A stretch of 64,000 bases of DNA from Nocardioides mangrovicus (GTDB lineage Bacteria; Actinomycetota; Actinomycetes; Propionibacteriales; Nocardioidaceae), in the NCBI RefSeq assembly GCF_003674065.1, contig NZ_RDBE01000010.1, forward strand, positions 336,806 to 400,805. Reading direction: 5' to 3'. The notes under the pieces are model-generated. The model was not told the origin of the DNA. It worked only from the letters and a program-made list of their open reading frames with translations, and did no database searches. Numbering within the stretch: position 1 is the stretch's first letter; every line of letters begins with the position of its first letter. Position numbers and translations under genes: made by a program. Shown one piece after another: positions 1 to 7,374 of the stretch.

Positions 1-8
1 GCGTGCGG

Positions 9-758
9 TCAGCCCTCGTCGCCGAAGCCCGCCGCCGCCAGCGCCTGCAGCTGGGCGAGGGCCTCGGCCGCGCCCGGGCCGGACGCGTCGACCCTGACCT
101 CGTGCCCGTGCTCGGCGCCCAGCGTGCTCACCCACATCATGCTGTCGCCGGGCACCGGCCCGGCGCCGGTGGTGAGGTTCCTGAGCGTGACGGTGGCGCC
201 CAGCCCGGCCACCGCCTCGACCAACCTGGCCGCCGGGCGGGCGTGCAGGCCGTGGGCGTTGCCGACCGTGAACGTGCCGGTGACCTCGGCGTCCTTCCCG
301 GCCGACGGCTTGGGCTCCGGCTCGGGCTCCGGCTCTGGCGCAGCGACGTCGCCGAGCTGGGAGGTCTTGCCCAGCAGGCCCTGCGCGGCCTCGGCCGCCA
401 CCTCGTCTCGGGTGGCGCCGCCGGCGGCCGCGACGACGGCCGCCACCAGGCCCTCCACCAGCGGCGCCGGCGAGAGCAGCACCCGCTCGCGCGCCGCGTC
501 GTCCTCGAGCAGCTCCAGGGCCATCTCGGCGCTGAGCACCGCACTGCCCAGATCCATCAGCACGACGACGCCGCTGGGATCGTCTGCCTCCTCGATCGCG
601 TCCTTCACCGCCACCGCGTCGGTGCCGAAGGTCGTCTCGTCCAGGCCGGCGGCCACGCCGATCGCGACCTCGCGCCCGTTCAGCATCTCCTCGGCCAGCG
701 CCACGGCTGCCGTCGCGAGCGCCCGACTGTGGGAGACGACGACGATCCCGACGCTCAC
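9..758 (-). CDS. dhaM: PTS-dependent dihydroxyacetone kinase phosphoryl donor subunit DhaM (EIIA-HPr fusion)
   Basis: DhaM passes phosphate from the PTS to the ADP bound in DhaL. Residues 1-130 are the EIIA-Man-like domain, with the phospho-acceptor His10 in the opening SHS motif and the conserved MDLGSAVLSAEMALELL stretch. Residues 140-152 are a Pro-Glu linker. Residues 158-249 are an HPr-like domain with GLHARPAARL and phospho-His172. E. coli DhaM has a further enzyme I-like domain, which is absent, so a separate enzyme I must be used. The GTG start overlaps the dhaL stop (GTGA), indicating translational coupling. The linker is encoded by short GC-rich repeats near 310-345. Confidence 0.92.
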   Translation of the reverse strand: MSVGIVVVSHSRALATAAVALAEEMLNGREVAIGVAAGLDETTFGTDAVAVKDAIEEADDPSGVVVLMDLGSAVLSAEMALELLEDDAARERVLLSPAPLVEGLVAAVVAAAGGATRDEVAAEAAQGLLGKTSQLGDVAAPEPEPEPEPKPSAGKDAEVTGTFTVGNAHGLHARPAARLVEAVAGLGATVTLRNLTTGAGPVPGDSMMWVSTLGAEHGHEVRVDASGPGAAEALAQLQALAAAGFGDEG

Positions 759-1375
759 AGCGTCTGCGCCGCTGCCGCCACGAGCAGCGCGACGCTCGTC
801 GCGCCGGGGTCCTGGTGGCCGGCACTGCGTTCGCCGAGGTAGCTGGCGCGACCCTTGCGGGCGACCAGCGGCTCGGTGGCGTCGCGCCCGGCGTCGGCGG
901 CGGTGCTGGCCCGGCCCAGCGCCTCGCTCAGCGACGCTCCCTCGGCCAGCACCGCGTCGAGCTCGTCGACGGCCGGGGTGAGGGCGTCCAGCAGCGTCTT
1001 GTCGCCCACCTCGGCCTTGCCGCGGGCGGCGACGCCCACGAGGCCGGCACGCAGCGCGGCCGCGAAGGCCGGGCCGTCGACGTCGGTGGCCTCGCCCAGC
1101 GATGCGCCCATGCGCAGGAACAGCGTGCCGTAGAGCGGTCCGCTGGCACCGCCGACCGTGGAGACCAGCGTCATCCCGACCTTCTTGAGCAGCTCGCCCG
1201 GAGCGGCGTCGCCGAGCTCGCCGGCCGCTGCGGCCGCCGCCTTCATGCCGCGGTCGAGGTTGGAGCCGTGGTCGGCGTCGCCGACGGCCGCGTCGAGCTC
1301 GGTGAGCCGGTCGCGCTCGGCGTGCACCAGCTCGGCGAACCGGTCGATCCAGCTGCGTACGTCGGGCACGCTCAC
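755..1375 (-). CDS. dhaL: Dihydroxyacetone kinase ADP-binding subunit DhaL
   Basis: DhaL holds ADP/ATP as a cofactor and phosphorylates dihydroxyacetone bound to DhaK. The 206-residue length is typical. The Asp-rich metal/nucleotide motif (GDADHG, near residue 33) and the TLLDAL and DPGATS segments are visible. The open frame extends upstream to 1792, but the GTG at 1375 overlapping the dhaK stop (GTGA) gives the normal N-terminus, so I start there. It is the middle gene of dhaK-dhaL-dhaM. Confidence 0.93.
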   Translation of the reverse strand: MSVPDVRSWIDRFAELVHAERDRLTELDAAVGDADHGSNLDRGMKAAAAAAGELGDAAPGELLKKVGMTLVSTVGGASGPLYGTLFLRMGASLGEATDVDGPAFAAALRAGLVGVAARGKAEVGDKTLLDALTPAVDELDAVLAEGASLSEALGRASTAADAGRDATEPLVARKGRASYLGERSAGHQDPGATSVALLVAAAAQTL

Positions 1376-2373
1376 GCCCCCCACCGCAGCCCGGGGGTGC
1401 TCACCGGTGCGTCCCAGAGCCCGACCAGCTCGTCGTCGGCCTTGAGCAGCGTCACGGAGGCGCCTGCCATGTCGAGGGAGGTGATGTAGTTGCCCACCAG
1501 CGAGCGGGCGACGCCGATGCCGTGCTGGTCCAAGATCGACCGCACCTCGTGGTAGAGCACGTAGAGCTCCAGCAGCGGGGTGCCGCCGAGACCGTTGACG
1601 AAGGCGATGACGCCGTCGCCGCTGCCGAACGGCAGGTCGGCCAGCACCGGCTCGACCAGCAGCTGCGCCATCTCCTTCGCGCTCGCCATCGGCACGCGCT
1701 CGCGCCCGGGCTCGCCGTGGATGCCGACGCCGAGCTCCATCTCGTCCTCGCCGATCTCGAAGGTCGGCTTCCCGGCGGCCGGCACCGTGCACGAGGTCAG
1801 CGCGAGCCCCATGCTGCGGCCGTTGCCGTTGACCTTGCGCGCCAGCTCCGCGACCGCGGCCAGGTCGCGCCCCTCCTCGGCCGCGGCGCCGACGATCTTC
1901 TCCAGCAGCACCGTGACGCCGACCCCGCGCCGGCCCGCCGTGAACGTCGAGTCCTGCACGGCGACGTCGTCGTCGGTGACCACCGAGACCACCTCCACGC
2001 CGGTCTCGGCTGCGGCCATCTCGGCGGCCATCTCGAAGTTCATGACGTCGCCGGTGTAGTTCTTCACGATCTGCAGCACCCCGGCGCCGTCGTCGACCAG
2101 CTTCGTGGCCGCGATCATCTGGTCCGGCACCGGCGAGGTGAAGACCTCGCCCGCGCAGGCGGCGTCGAGCATGCCCAGCCCGACGAAGCCCCCGTGCAGC
2201 GGTTCGTGCCCCGACCCGCCGCCGGAGACCAGTCCCACCTTGCCCGGTCGTCGCTCGTCACCGCGGTAGACGACCTTGTTCTCGTGGTCCACCCGCAGCT
2301 GGGGGTAGGCCTCCTCGATGCCGAGCAGGGCGTCCGCGACGACGGTGTCGGGGTCGTTGATGATCTTCTTCAT
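1372..2373 (-). CDS. dhaK: Dihydroxyacetone kinase substrate-binding subunit DhaK
   Basis: DhaK binds dihydroxyacetone covalently as a hemiaminal and presents it for phosphorylation to DHAP, feeding glycolysis. The 333-residue length is normal. Seen directly are the GGGSGHEP loop with His56, YTGDVMNF with Asp109, and GIHGEPG with His219, the residue expected to bond the substrate. It starts with ATG at 2373, 44 bp after the HxlR regulator on the same strand, so it may be co-transcribed with that gene or have its own promoter in the short gap. Confidence 0.95.
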   Translation of the reverse strand: MKKIINDPDTVVADALLGIEEAYPQLRVDHENKVVYRGDERRPGKVGLVSGGGSGHEPLHGGFVGLGMLDAACAGEVFTSPVPDQMIAATKLVDDGAGVLQIVKNYTGDVMNFEMAAEMAAAETGVEVVSVVTDDDVAVQDSTFTAGRRGVGVTVLLEKIVGAAAEEGRDLAAVAELARKVNGNGRSMGLALTSCTVPAAGKPTFEIGEDEMELGVGIHGEPGRERVPMASAKEMAQLLVEPVLADLPFGSGDGVIAFVNGLGGTPLLELYVLYHEVRSILDQHGIGVARSLVGNYITSLDMAGASVTLLKADDELVGLWDAPVSTPGLRWGA

Positions 2374-2417
2374 GGGCCCCAGCGTGGCCCGCCGGGCCCC
2401 GACACGCTAGGTGCGCG

Positions 2418-2759
2418 CTAGCCGCGCTTCGGCAGGTTCTCGCGAGCCCACTGGCCCAGTGACTGCAGCGAGGGCAGCAGGGCCACCCCGGCGTCGGTGA
2501 GCCCATAGGTCACCGCCACCGGCGGACCCGGCTCGACGGTGCGCTCGACCAGGCCGAGCCGCGTGAGCTCCGAGAGCCGGTCGGAGAGCACCGAGTCGCT
2601 GACCCCCAGGCTGCGCGCGATGGCCGAGAAGCCCGCCGGGCCCTGGCCCAGCACGCTGAGCAGCATGCCGTTCCAGCGCTTGCCCAGCACCTCGAAGACC
2701 GCCGACAACGCGGCGTCGCAGACCCGGGGCTCGTGCTCCACCGCGGGCTGCGCCTTCAT
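2418..2759 (-). CDS. HxlR-family winged-helix transcriptional regulator
   Basis: A 113-residue protein with the HxlR pattern: an N-terminal Cys (RVCDAAL) followed by VLGKRWNGMLL, a winged helix (FSAIARSLGVSDSVLSDRL) and the GLVERTVEPGPPVAVTYGLT wing. HxlR proteins are small dimeric regulators, often redox- or aldehyde-responsive and often next to the genes they control. The ATG at 2759 is preferred; an in-frame GTG at 2768 would add three residues. It is divergent from the nitroreductase-family gene at 2855 and shares its promoter region, so that gene is the likely target. Confidence 0.88.
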   Translation of the reverse strand: MKAQPAVEHEPRVCDAALSAVFEVLGKRWNGMLLSVLGQGPAGFSAIARSLGVSDSVLSDRLSELTRLGLVERTVEPGPPVAVTYGLTDAGVALLPSLQSLGQWARENLPKRG

Positions 2760-2786
2760 GTGACCCACGGTACAACCACTTCTGTC

Positions 2787-2814
2787 TTGACACCTACTTT
2801 GTTTTTAGTAGTAA
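2787..2814 (+). promoter_or_regulatory. Promoter with internal dyad upstream of the nitroreductase-family gene
   Basis: TTGACA (2787-2792) and TAGTAA (2809-2814) are separated by 16 bp, a near-consensus vegetative promoter. A short inverted repeat CTACT...AGTAG (2794-2798 and 2807-2811) lies in the spacer, a natural place for the divergent HxlR regulator to block or reshape the promoter. The sequence is also strikingly AT-rich compared with its surroundings. Confidence 0.65.
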
Positions 2815-2854
2815 CCTCGTGATCAAGAGCAACCCGCCGATCAGGAGTGATCCC

Positions 2855-3466
2855 ATGAGTCTCACCGCCACCGAGCCGCTCGACGACACCGGCCGCGCGC
2901 TGCTGTTCACCGAGGCCCGCACCGCCAACGCGTTCTCCGACGAGCCCGTGACCGACGAGGAGCTGCAGGGCATCTGGGAGCTCACCCGCTTCGCCCCCAC
3001 CATGGCCAACAGCCAGCCGCTGCGGGTGCTCTTCGTCCGCACCGAGGGGGGCAAGCAGCGACTGATCCCCCACCTGGCCGAGGGCAACCGCGCCAAGGCC
3101 CTGTCCGCCCCGGCGGTGGCCGTGCTCGCCTACGACGCCGACTTCCACGAGCACTTCCCCACCACCTTCCCGGCGCGCGGCGACGCGATGCGCGAGCAGT
3201 TCGGCTCGATGCCCGGCGACGCCCGCTCCCACGTCGCCACCTACAGCGCCGCCCTGGCCTCGGGCGTCTTCTTCCTCGCCGCACGCGCGCACGGCCTCGC
3301 CGTGGGCCCGATGGGCGGCTTCGACCGCGAGGGCGTCGACGCGGAGTTCTTCGCCGGCACCACCTGGCGCAGCCACCTGGTGGTCAACATCGGCCACCCC
3401 GGCACCGACCCCTGGTTCGACCGGCTCCCCCGCGTCGCCCTCGACGACGCCGTCAGCTGGGCCTAG
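2855..3466 (+). CDS. Nitroreductase-superfamily oxidoreductase, malonic semialdehyde reductase (RutE)-like
   Basis: A 203-residue flavoprotein-type oxidoreductase. The N-terminal segment (RTANAFSDEPVTDEEL), the LTRFAPTMANSQPLR FMN-binding segment and the C-terminal GPMGGFDREGVDAEFF/HLVVNIGHPG segments match the RutE/HadB-like branch, which reduces malonic semialdehyde in pyrimidine degradation. No other rut genes are nearby, so the physiological substrate may differ. The open frame begins at 2819, but the ATG at 2855 has an AGGAG 7 nt upstream and gives a family-length product. It is probably controlled by the divergent HxlR protein. Confidence 0.85.
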   Translation: MSLTATEPLDDTGRALLFTEARTANAFSDEPVTDEELQGIWELTRFAPTMANSQPLRVLFVRTEGGKQRLIPHLAEGNRAKALSAPAVAVLAYDADFHEHFPTTFPARGDAMREQFGSMPGDARSHVATYSAALASGVFFLAARAHGLAVGPMGGFDREGVDAEFFAGTTWRSHLVVNIGHPGTDPWFDRLPRVALDDAVSWA

Positions 3467-3545
3467 GGTCAGGTCCGGCCCCGACCTCCTAGCCCCGCGC
3501 TGGCTTAGACTCGCCCGGACGCGGGGCACGTACACCGCAGGTCGC

Positions 3546-3618
3546 GGGCCTCTAGCTCAACCGGCAGAGCAGCGGACTTTTAATCCGCGGGTTCAGGGTT
3601 CGATCCCCTGGGGGCCCA
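3546..3618 (+). tRNA. tRNA-Lys (anticodon TTT)
   Basis: A full cloverleaf can be folded by eye: acceptor GGGCCTC/GGGGCCC with two G-T pairs, D arm GCTC/GAGC, anticodon stem GCGGA/TCCGC with loop CTTTTAA (anticodon 3579-3581), and T arm CAGGG/CCCTG with TTCGATC. The discriminator base is A3618; CCA is not encoded (CCC follows). Its 3' part is the integration site of the 38-kb element and is restored by the left attachment site. Confidence 0.97.
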
Positions 3619-4937
3619 CCCACTTGGGATCCGTCATCGGCGCTGGTCAGGCCTACGTCGTCGCGGTCAGGCGCGATCATCGCGCCATCGTCCGAGGGGT
3701 GACTGGTCACCGATTGGTCACAGCTTTCTCGTGAGACGAGCCCGTCGATGAGCTCAGCGGCCTCCCGTCCGGCGCCTGGGAGCAGGTGTCCGTAGATGTC
3801 GGAGGTGATGGCCAGGGTGGAGTGGCCCAGCATCTTCGACACCTTGGCGATGTCCATGCCTGAGCCGAGGGCGAGCGCGGCCCATCCGTGTCGTAGGTCG
3901 TGAAACCTAACCCGGCGCACTCCGGCCGCCTCGACCGCTCGGGTGAAGCTCTTGGTGATGAACTCAGGCCGGAGGGGGTCACCGTTCCCGCGGCAGAAGA
4001 CCAGATCGTGGTCGCGGTAGGCCCGAACGAGCGCCCCCTGCTCGGACTCCTGGCGAGCTCGGACGCCGACTAGGCGTTCGACCATCCGCCTACTGACCTC
4101 GACCCGACGCGCCTCCCCGCACCTGGTCTTGGGTGGTCCGAAGACCAGACCTCTATGCCGAGCACCACAGACCGCGCACGGCGCGGGTTCGTCATCGACC
4201 TGGACGATCTGCTGCCGCACGACGATCAGACCGGTCCAGAGGTCGATGTCCTTCCATCGGAGTCCGACGACCTCTCCCCTGCGCATGCCGGTCATCGCGG
4301 CGATCTCGAAGACGGGACCCAGAGGCGTGCCGTTGACGTGGTCCAAGAAGCGCCCCAGCTCGCTGGGGCTCCACGGCTCGATCAGCGGTCTGCTTGCTGA
4401 CGGGAGAGAGACGTTCGTGGCGGGATTGCTGCGCACCAGTCCGAGTCGGACCGCGTCATGCATCGCACTGCGCAACGTCGCATGTATCCGGCGGAGATTG
4501 GCCGGGGACATCGAGCGGCGGTGGCGCAGGTCGTCGTAGGCGCGCTGGATCGTGAAGGTGTCGAGGTCCGAGAGCCATTCGTCGCCCAGCATGGGGATGA
4601 GGTAGGAGGAGACGTGTCGCCGGTACTCGCGCATGGTCGTGCCGCGGACCTCCGCCGACTTGCGATCCAACCAGTCCTGCAGGTACGCGCCAAGAACCTG
4701 CCTTGCATCCGATCCAGAGCTGCGATAAGCGCCGGCCGCCATCGCCTCGACGAGGGCCGCCTCCGCGGCCGACCGGGTCGGGAACCCGCCCCTCTTGATC
4801 TGTTCGCGTGCTTCACCGCGACGCGCGGACCTGTCGAAGACGAAGTACCACGAGCCGTGGTCCTTTCGGCAGGTAGATCCCGCGCCCTCCTTATCCCGGG
4901 TGAGACAGGGGCACCTCTTGAACACTGAGCCCCTCAT
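3552..4937 (-). CDS. Site-specific tyrosine recombinase (integrase)
   Basis: A 461-residue integrase catalysing integration at tRNA-Lys. Residues 1-75 are an arm-binding domain with a Cys-containing start (KRCPC). Residues 78-170 are the core-binding SAM-like domain. The catalytic domain shows Arg219 (TGMRRGE), Lys270 (PPKTRCGE), His346 and Arg349 (FHDLRH), His372 (GHS) and the nucleophile Tyr382 (IYGH). A CxxC insert (PCAVCG) sits near residue 253. The last residues, TLNPRIKSPLLCRLS, are encoded by the antisense strand of the tRNA gene, so the C-terminus depends on integration state. It overlaps the XRE gene by 4 bp. Confidence 0.96.
   Translation of the reverse strand: MRGSVFKRCPCLTRDKEGAGSTCRKDHGSWYFVFDRSARRGEAREQIKRGGFPTRSAAEAALVEAMAAGAYRSSGSDARQVLGAYLQDWLDRKSAEVRGTTMREYRRHVSSYLIPMLGDEWLSDLDTFTIQRAYDDLRHRRSMSPANLRRIHATLRSAMHDAVRLGLVRSNPATNVSLPSASRPLIEPWSPSELGRFLDHVNGTPLGPVFEIAAMTGMRRGEVVGLRWKDIDLWTGLIVVRQQIVQVDDEPAPCAVCGARHRGLVFGPPKTRCGEARRVEVSRRMVERLVGVRARQESEQGALVRAYRDHDLVFCRGNGDPLRPEFITKSFTRAVEAAGVRRVRFHDLRHGWAALALGSGMDIAKVSKMLGHSTLAITSDIYGHLLPGAGREAAELIDGLVSRESCDQSVTSHPSDDGAMIAPDRDDVGLTSADDGSQVGGPPGDRTLNPRIKSPLLCRLS
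3573..3623 (+). repeat. attL: left attachment site of the integrated element
   Basis: A 51-bp stretch running from the tRNA anticodon stem through the 3' end matches 41814-41864 in 50 of 51 positions; the only difference is C at 3607 versus T at 41848. Identity stops at both ends (next bases T versus A on the right). The integrase gene starts just inside, as expected for a tRNA-targeting element. Confidence 0.95.
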
Positions 4938-5548
4938 GCCTGGTCCTCTGCGTGATCGGCGATCGCTTTGATCTTCACCAGAAGCTCGATGAGCTTCTCG
5001 ACATCCTCACCGCTCAGCGCGGCCACAGCTTTCGCGACCCGACCAGCGCCGTCCTCGAGGGAGGCGAGGCGGTCGTCCCAGACCTGATCGGTAGCGCCCA
5101 GCGCGGTCGCGATCCAATAGAGCTGGTCGCCACCGATGGCAGCCGATGCGTGGCCCGGATCAGCCCGCCCCAGGGTCACCTGGACGTCATTCGGATTCCT
5201 GGCGGTGCCAGGAGCGGTCGGATCGGGCGGGAGGAAGAACCAGGGCAGCGGGACCCGAAGCGCCAGCGCGAAGGACAACAGCTCCTCGGCGTCGAACGCT
5301 CGCGGTCGAGGGGCGTCGGCGCTCCACGTACCCTCGGCAGCGCTGACCGCGGCGTTGGTCCATGTTCGACCTGTCTGCTCCTGCAGCCTCTGGGCCAACT
5401 CCCCCTGGTTCCAGCCCCGCTGCTTCCGGGCACGCCGCACGTTCCAAGCCACCACCTGACGGATGTTGACCGTTCGCGGCCTCTCCGATCCCAGCGAAAT
5501 CGGGGGATGCGAGAAGTACACCGAGCGGTGCTCCGGGGGCTTGCGCAT
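4934..5548 (-). CDS. XRE-family helix-turn-helix regulator of the element
   Basis: A 204-residue protein with an N-terminal cro/cI-type HTH (about residues 28-75; VRRARKQRGWNQGELAQRLQ is recognisable) and a C-terminal helical region of unknown role. Two ATGs lie side by side at 5551 and 5548; GGAGG is 2 nt from the first and 5 nt from the second, so I use 5548. It ends inside the integrase start (4-bp overlap), so the two are one transcription unit. It diverges from the excisionase-like gene, with a palindrome between them, suggesting it represses int and/or xis. Target inferred. Confidence 0.85.
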   Translation of the reverse strand: MRKPPEHRSVYFSHPPISLGSERPRTVNIRQVVAWNVRRARKQRGWNQGELAQRLQEQTGRTWTNAAVSAAEGTWSADAPRPRAFDAEELLSFALALRVPLPWFFLPPDPTAPGTARNPNDVQVTLGRADPGHASAAIGGDQLYWIATALGATDQVWDDRLASLEDGAGRVAKAVAALSGEDVEKLIELLVKIKAIADHAEDQA

Positions 5549-5571
5549 CATTGCCTCCTTATGCTTACCCT

Positions 5572-5593
5572 GTTGATGCGATCGCGAATCAAC
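5572..5593. promoter_or_regulatory. Palindromic operator between xre-int and xis-like genes
   Basis: GTTGAT and ATCAAC arms flank a central self-complementary GCGATCGC, between the divergent XRE gene (start 5548) and the excisionase-like gene (start 5626). The position and symmetry fit a dimeric XRE repressor site. The binding protein is inferred. Confidence 0.6.
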
Positions 5594-5625
5594 TTCGCAT
5601 CTGTCAGAAGTACCTTAGGAGAGCA

Positions 5626-5841
5626 GTGGCCAGATCACAAGCATGGACGCCTGAGTCGGTGCGGGCGCTAGGGGTCCAGACCGACCTGCCGACCGCCGCG
5701 TCGGTGCTAGGCGTCGGTCGCACCACGGCGTACGAGCTCAACCGCCGAGGGCAGTTCCCAGTGCCCGTCATCCAGCTGGGCCGCAGGTTCATCGTTCCGA
5801 CGGCGCCCCTCCTGCAGCTCCTTGCGGCAGCCGAGGCCTAG
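5626..5841 (+). CDS. Excisionase-like helix-turn-helix protein (AlpA/MerR-like)
   Basis: A 71-residue protein with a single winged HTH: LPTAASVLGVGRTTAYEL followed by RGQFPVPVIQLGRRFIVP, the usual shape of actinobacterial Xis/AlpA proteins that bend att DNA and favour excision. The open frame begins at 5551, but the GTG at 5626 has AGGAG 4 nt upstream, which decides the start. It is divergent from xre-int and upstream of the replication genes. Confidence 0.85.
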   Translation: MARSQAWTPESVRALGVQTDLPTAASVLGVGRTTAYELNRRGQFPVPVIQLGRRFIVPTAPLLQLLAAAEA

Positions 5842-5971
5842 CCGGAGCTGATCAACGCGCTCGTTCCACGCCAGCGGCGGCCGCCGTTGATGGGGTCATC
5901 GAGTTATGCCCAACCGACCAATCGGACACCATCAAGACGATCGCCACATCGGCGGTTAGAGAGGTACAAAC

Positions 5972-6523
5972 ATGGAGCTTTCATCGACCCTCCAGATCAG
6001 TCGTGATCCCCTGCTCGCTGCGCTGCAGTTCGTGCGACAGGGGCTGACGGTGCGTGCCCTTGAACCTGGACGTACGCGCCTGCTTCAAAGCAGCTCGGTC
6101 GACCCTTCATCCATCACTACCGAGGAACAGGTCCGGGAGGCATGGGGCACCGAGCGCACCCCCAACCTCGGGCTGTGGACAGGTGAGGCCAGCTGGGACA
6201 GGGTGACCGTGGAGTTCTGGCACCCGGCGTTCCGCCGCTGGCACGAGATCCTTCAGGCCGCCGGCGTGTTCCGCAGCGCCTGCGCGGTCGTTGCGGTCGG
6301 AGATCGCCGGGTGGACTACTGGTTCCGAGGCACGAGCCGCGGGTGCGTCTCCTACGGTGGCGACTTCATCCGGATCGTCGGAGCGCGCGGCACCCTGATC
6401 GCGCCTCCGTCGCGCAGGGCGACGTTCGGCTGGACCTTCACCAAGCAACCCGGTCCAGGCAACGTCGCGCCGCGGGCGGAGATCAAGAAGATCGTCAGCT
6501 CGCTCGAGGCCCTCGAGCGGTGA
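5972..6523 (+). CDS. Degenerate primase-polymerase-like protein, probably catalytically inactive
   Basis: 183 residues resembling the N-terminal PrimPol domain of the gene that follows. The opening helix (AALQFVRQGLTVRAL), the spacing to TPNLGLWTG near residue 64, and RIVGARGTLIAPPSRR near 134-149 match PrimPol landmarks. The catalytic DxD is replaced (TVEF, residues 79-82), and the expected His of the GGxH segment is absent (RRVDYWF). Its stop overlaps the next start (GTGA), so it is translationally coupled to the intact PrimPol and may be a structural partner or regulator. Homology is judged by eye only. Confidence 0.6.
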   Translation: MELSSTLQISRDPLLAALQFVRQGLTVRALEPGRTRLLQSSSVDPSSITTEEQVREAWGTERTPNLGLWTGEASWDRVTVEFWHPAFRRWHEILQAAGVFRSACAVVAVGDRRVDYWFRGTSRGCVSYGGDFIRIVGARGTLIAPPSRRATFGWTFTKQPGPGNVAPRAEIKKIVSSLEALER

Positions 6524-7374
6524 AGGGCGTGGTCGACAGCTGGAACAGCACCAGAGCGCGCGACGGCACGTATGCCGAGGCCCTGCACCTGGAGCTGCTG
6601 GCGGGTGCCCTGCGTCTGGCCCGCCTGGGTTTCCGGGTTCACCCGTGCGCCCCGGGCGGCAAGGCCCCGATGCTCCGCGACTGGCCGCGCCGCGCCAGTA
6701 GCGACGCCTATACCATCACGGCCTGGTGGGACCGCTACCGGATGGCCAACGTCGCCGTGGTGACAGGTGCGCCTGGGCCGGACGTCCTCGACGTCGATGT
6801 GAGGCCGGGCGGTAACGGCTTCGACGCCCTGGAGGTCCTGCGCTCGCACGGACTCCTCGCCGGGGCCACCGCTGTCGTCGACACACCCTCGGGCGGTCAG
6901 CACCTCTACTTCGCCGGCACCGGACGGCGGACGTCGTCACCGGCGGGCCGCTTCCTCGACTACAAGGCGACCGGCGGCTACGTCCTCGTGCCGCCATCGC
7001 AGATCTGGTCGGGTGACGACCTTGTCGGGGGCTACCGATTTCGCGCGGAGCTCACCGGACTCGACACAGCTCTTGACTGGCCCGCCGCCCTGGACCTGCT
7101 GCGTCCCCCGCCGCAGCCACGTCCGGCAGCAAAGCCGGGCACCCGGTCGTTCGGTCGACGAGTATCCCTGTGGCAGCTGGCGGCGTCGGTGCGATCAGCA
7201 CGCGCAGGGGAGAGGAACAATATCCTCTTCCGCGCCGGATGCGCGGCACGTCGCCACGGTCTCGACCTCGAGACACTAAGGGAGCCTGCACGGGAGGCCG
7301 GGCTGTCCGAGGCAGAGATCGACCAGACCCTCGACAGCGCCAAGCGAATGGTGGACCGTGAGCGAGGCGCCTGA
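6520..7374 (+). CDS. Bifunctional DNA primase/polymerase (PrimPol) of the element
   Basis: A 284-residue archaeo-eukaryotic-type primase-polymerase domain protein, probably priming replication of the excised element. Seen are the LGFRVHPCAPGGKAP entry segment, NVAVVTG, the metal-binding DVD (residues 91-93), GGQH with His128, and DYKATGGYVLVPPS with Asp147. A helical tail (residues 190-284) follows. The frame is open from 6343, but the GTG at 6520 overlapping the preceding stop is the plausible start. It overlaps the following ATPase gene by 17 bp, forming a replication operon. Confidence 0.88.
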   Translation: MKGVVDSWNSTRARDGTYAEALHLELLAGALRLARLGFRVHPCAPGGKAPMLRDWPRRASSDAYTITAWWDRYRMANVAVVTGAPGPDVLDVDVRPGGNGFDALEVLRSHGLLAGATAVVDTPSGGQHLYFAGTGRRTSSPAGRFLDYKATGGYVLVPPSQIWSGDDLVGGYRFRAELTGLDTALDWPAALDLLRPPPQPRPAAKPGTRSFGRRVSLWQLAASVRSARAGERNNILFRAGCAARRHGLDLETLREPAREAGLSEAEIDQTLDSAKRMVDRERGA

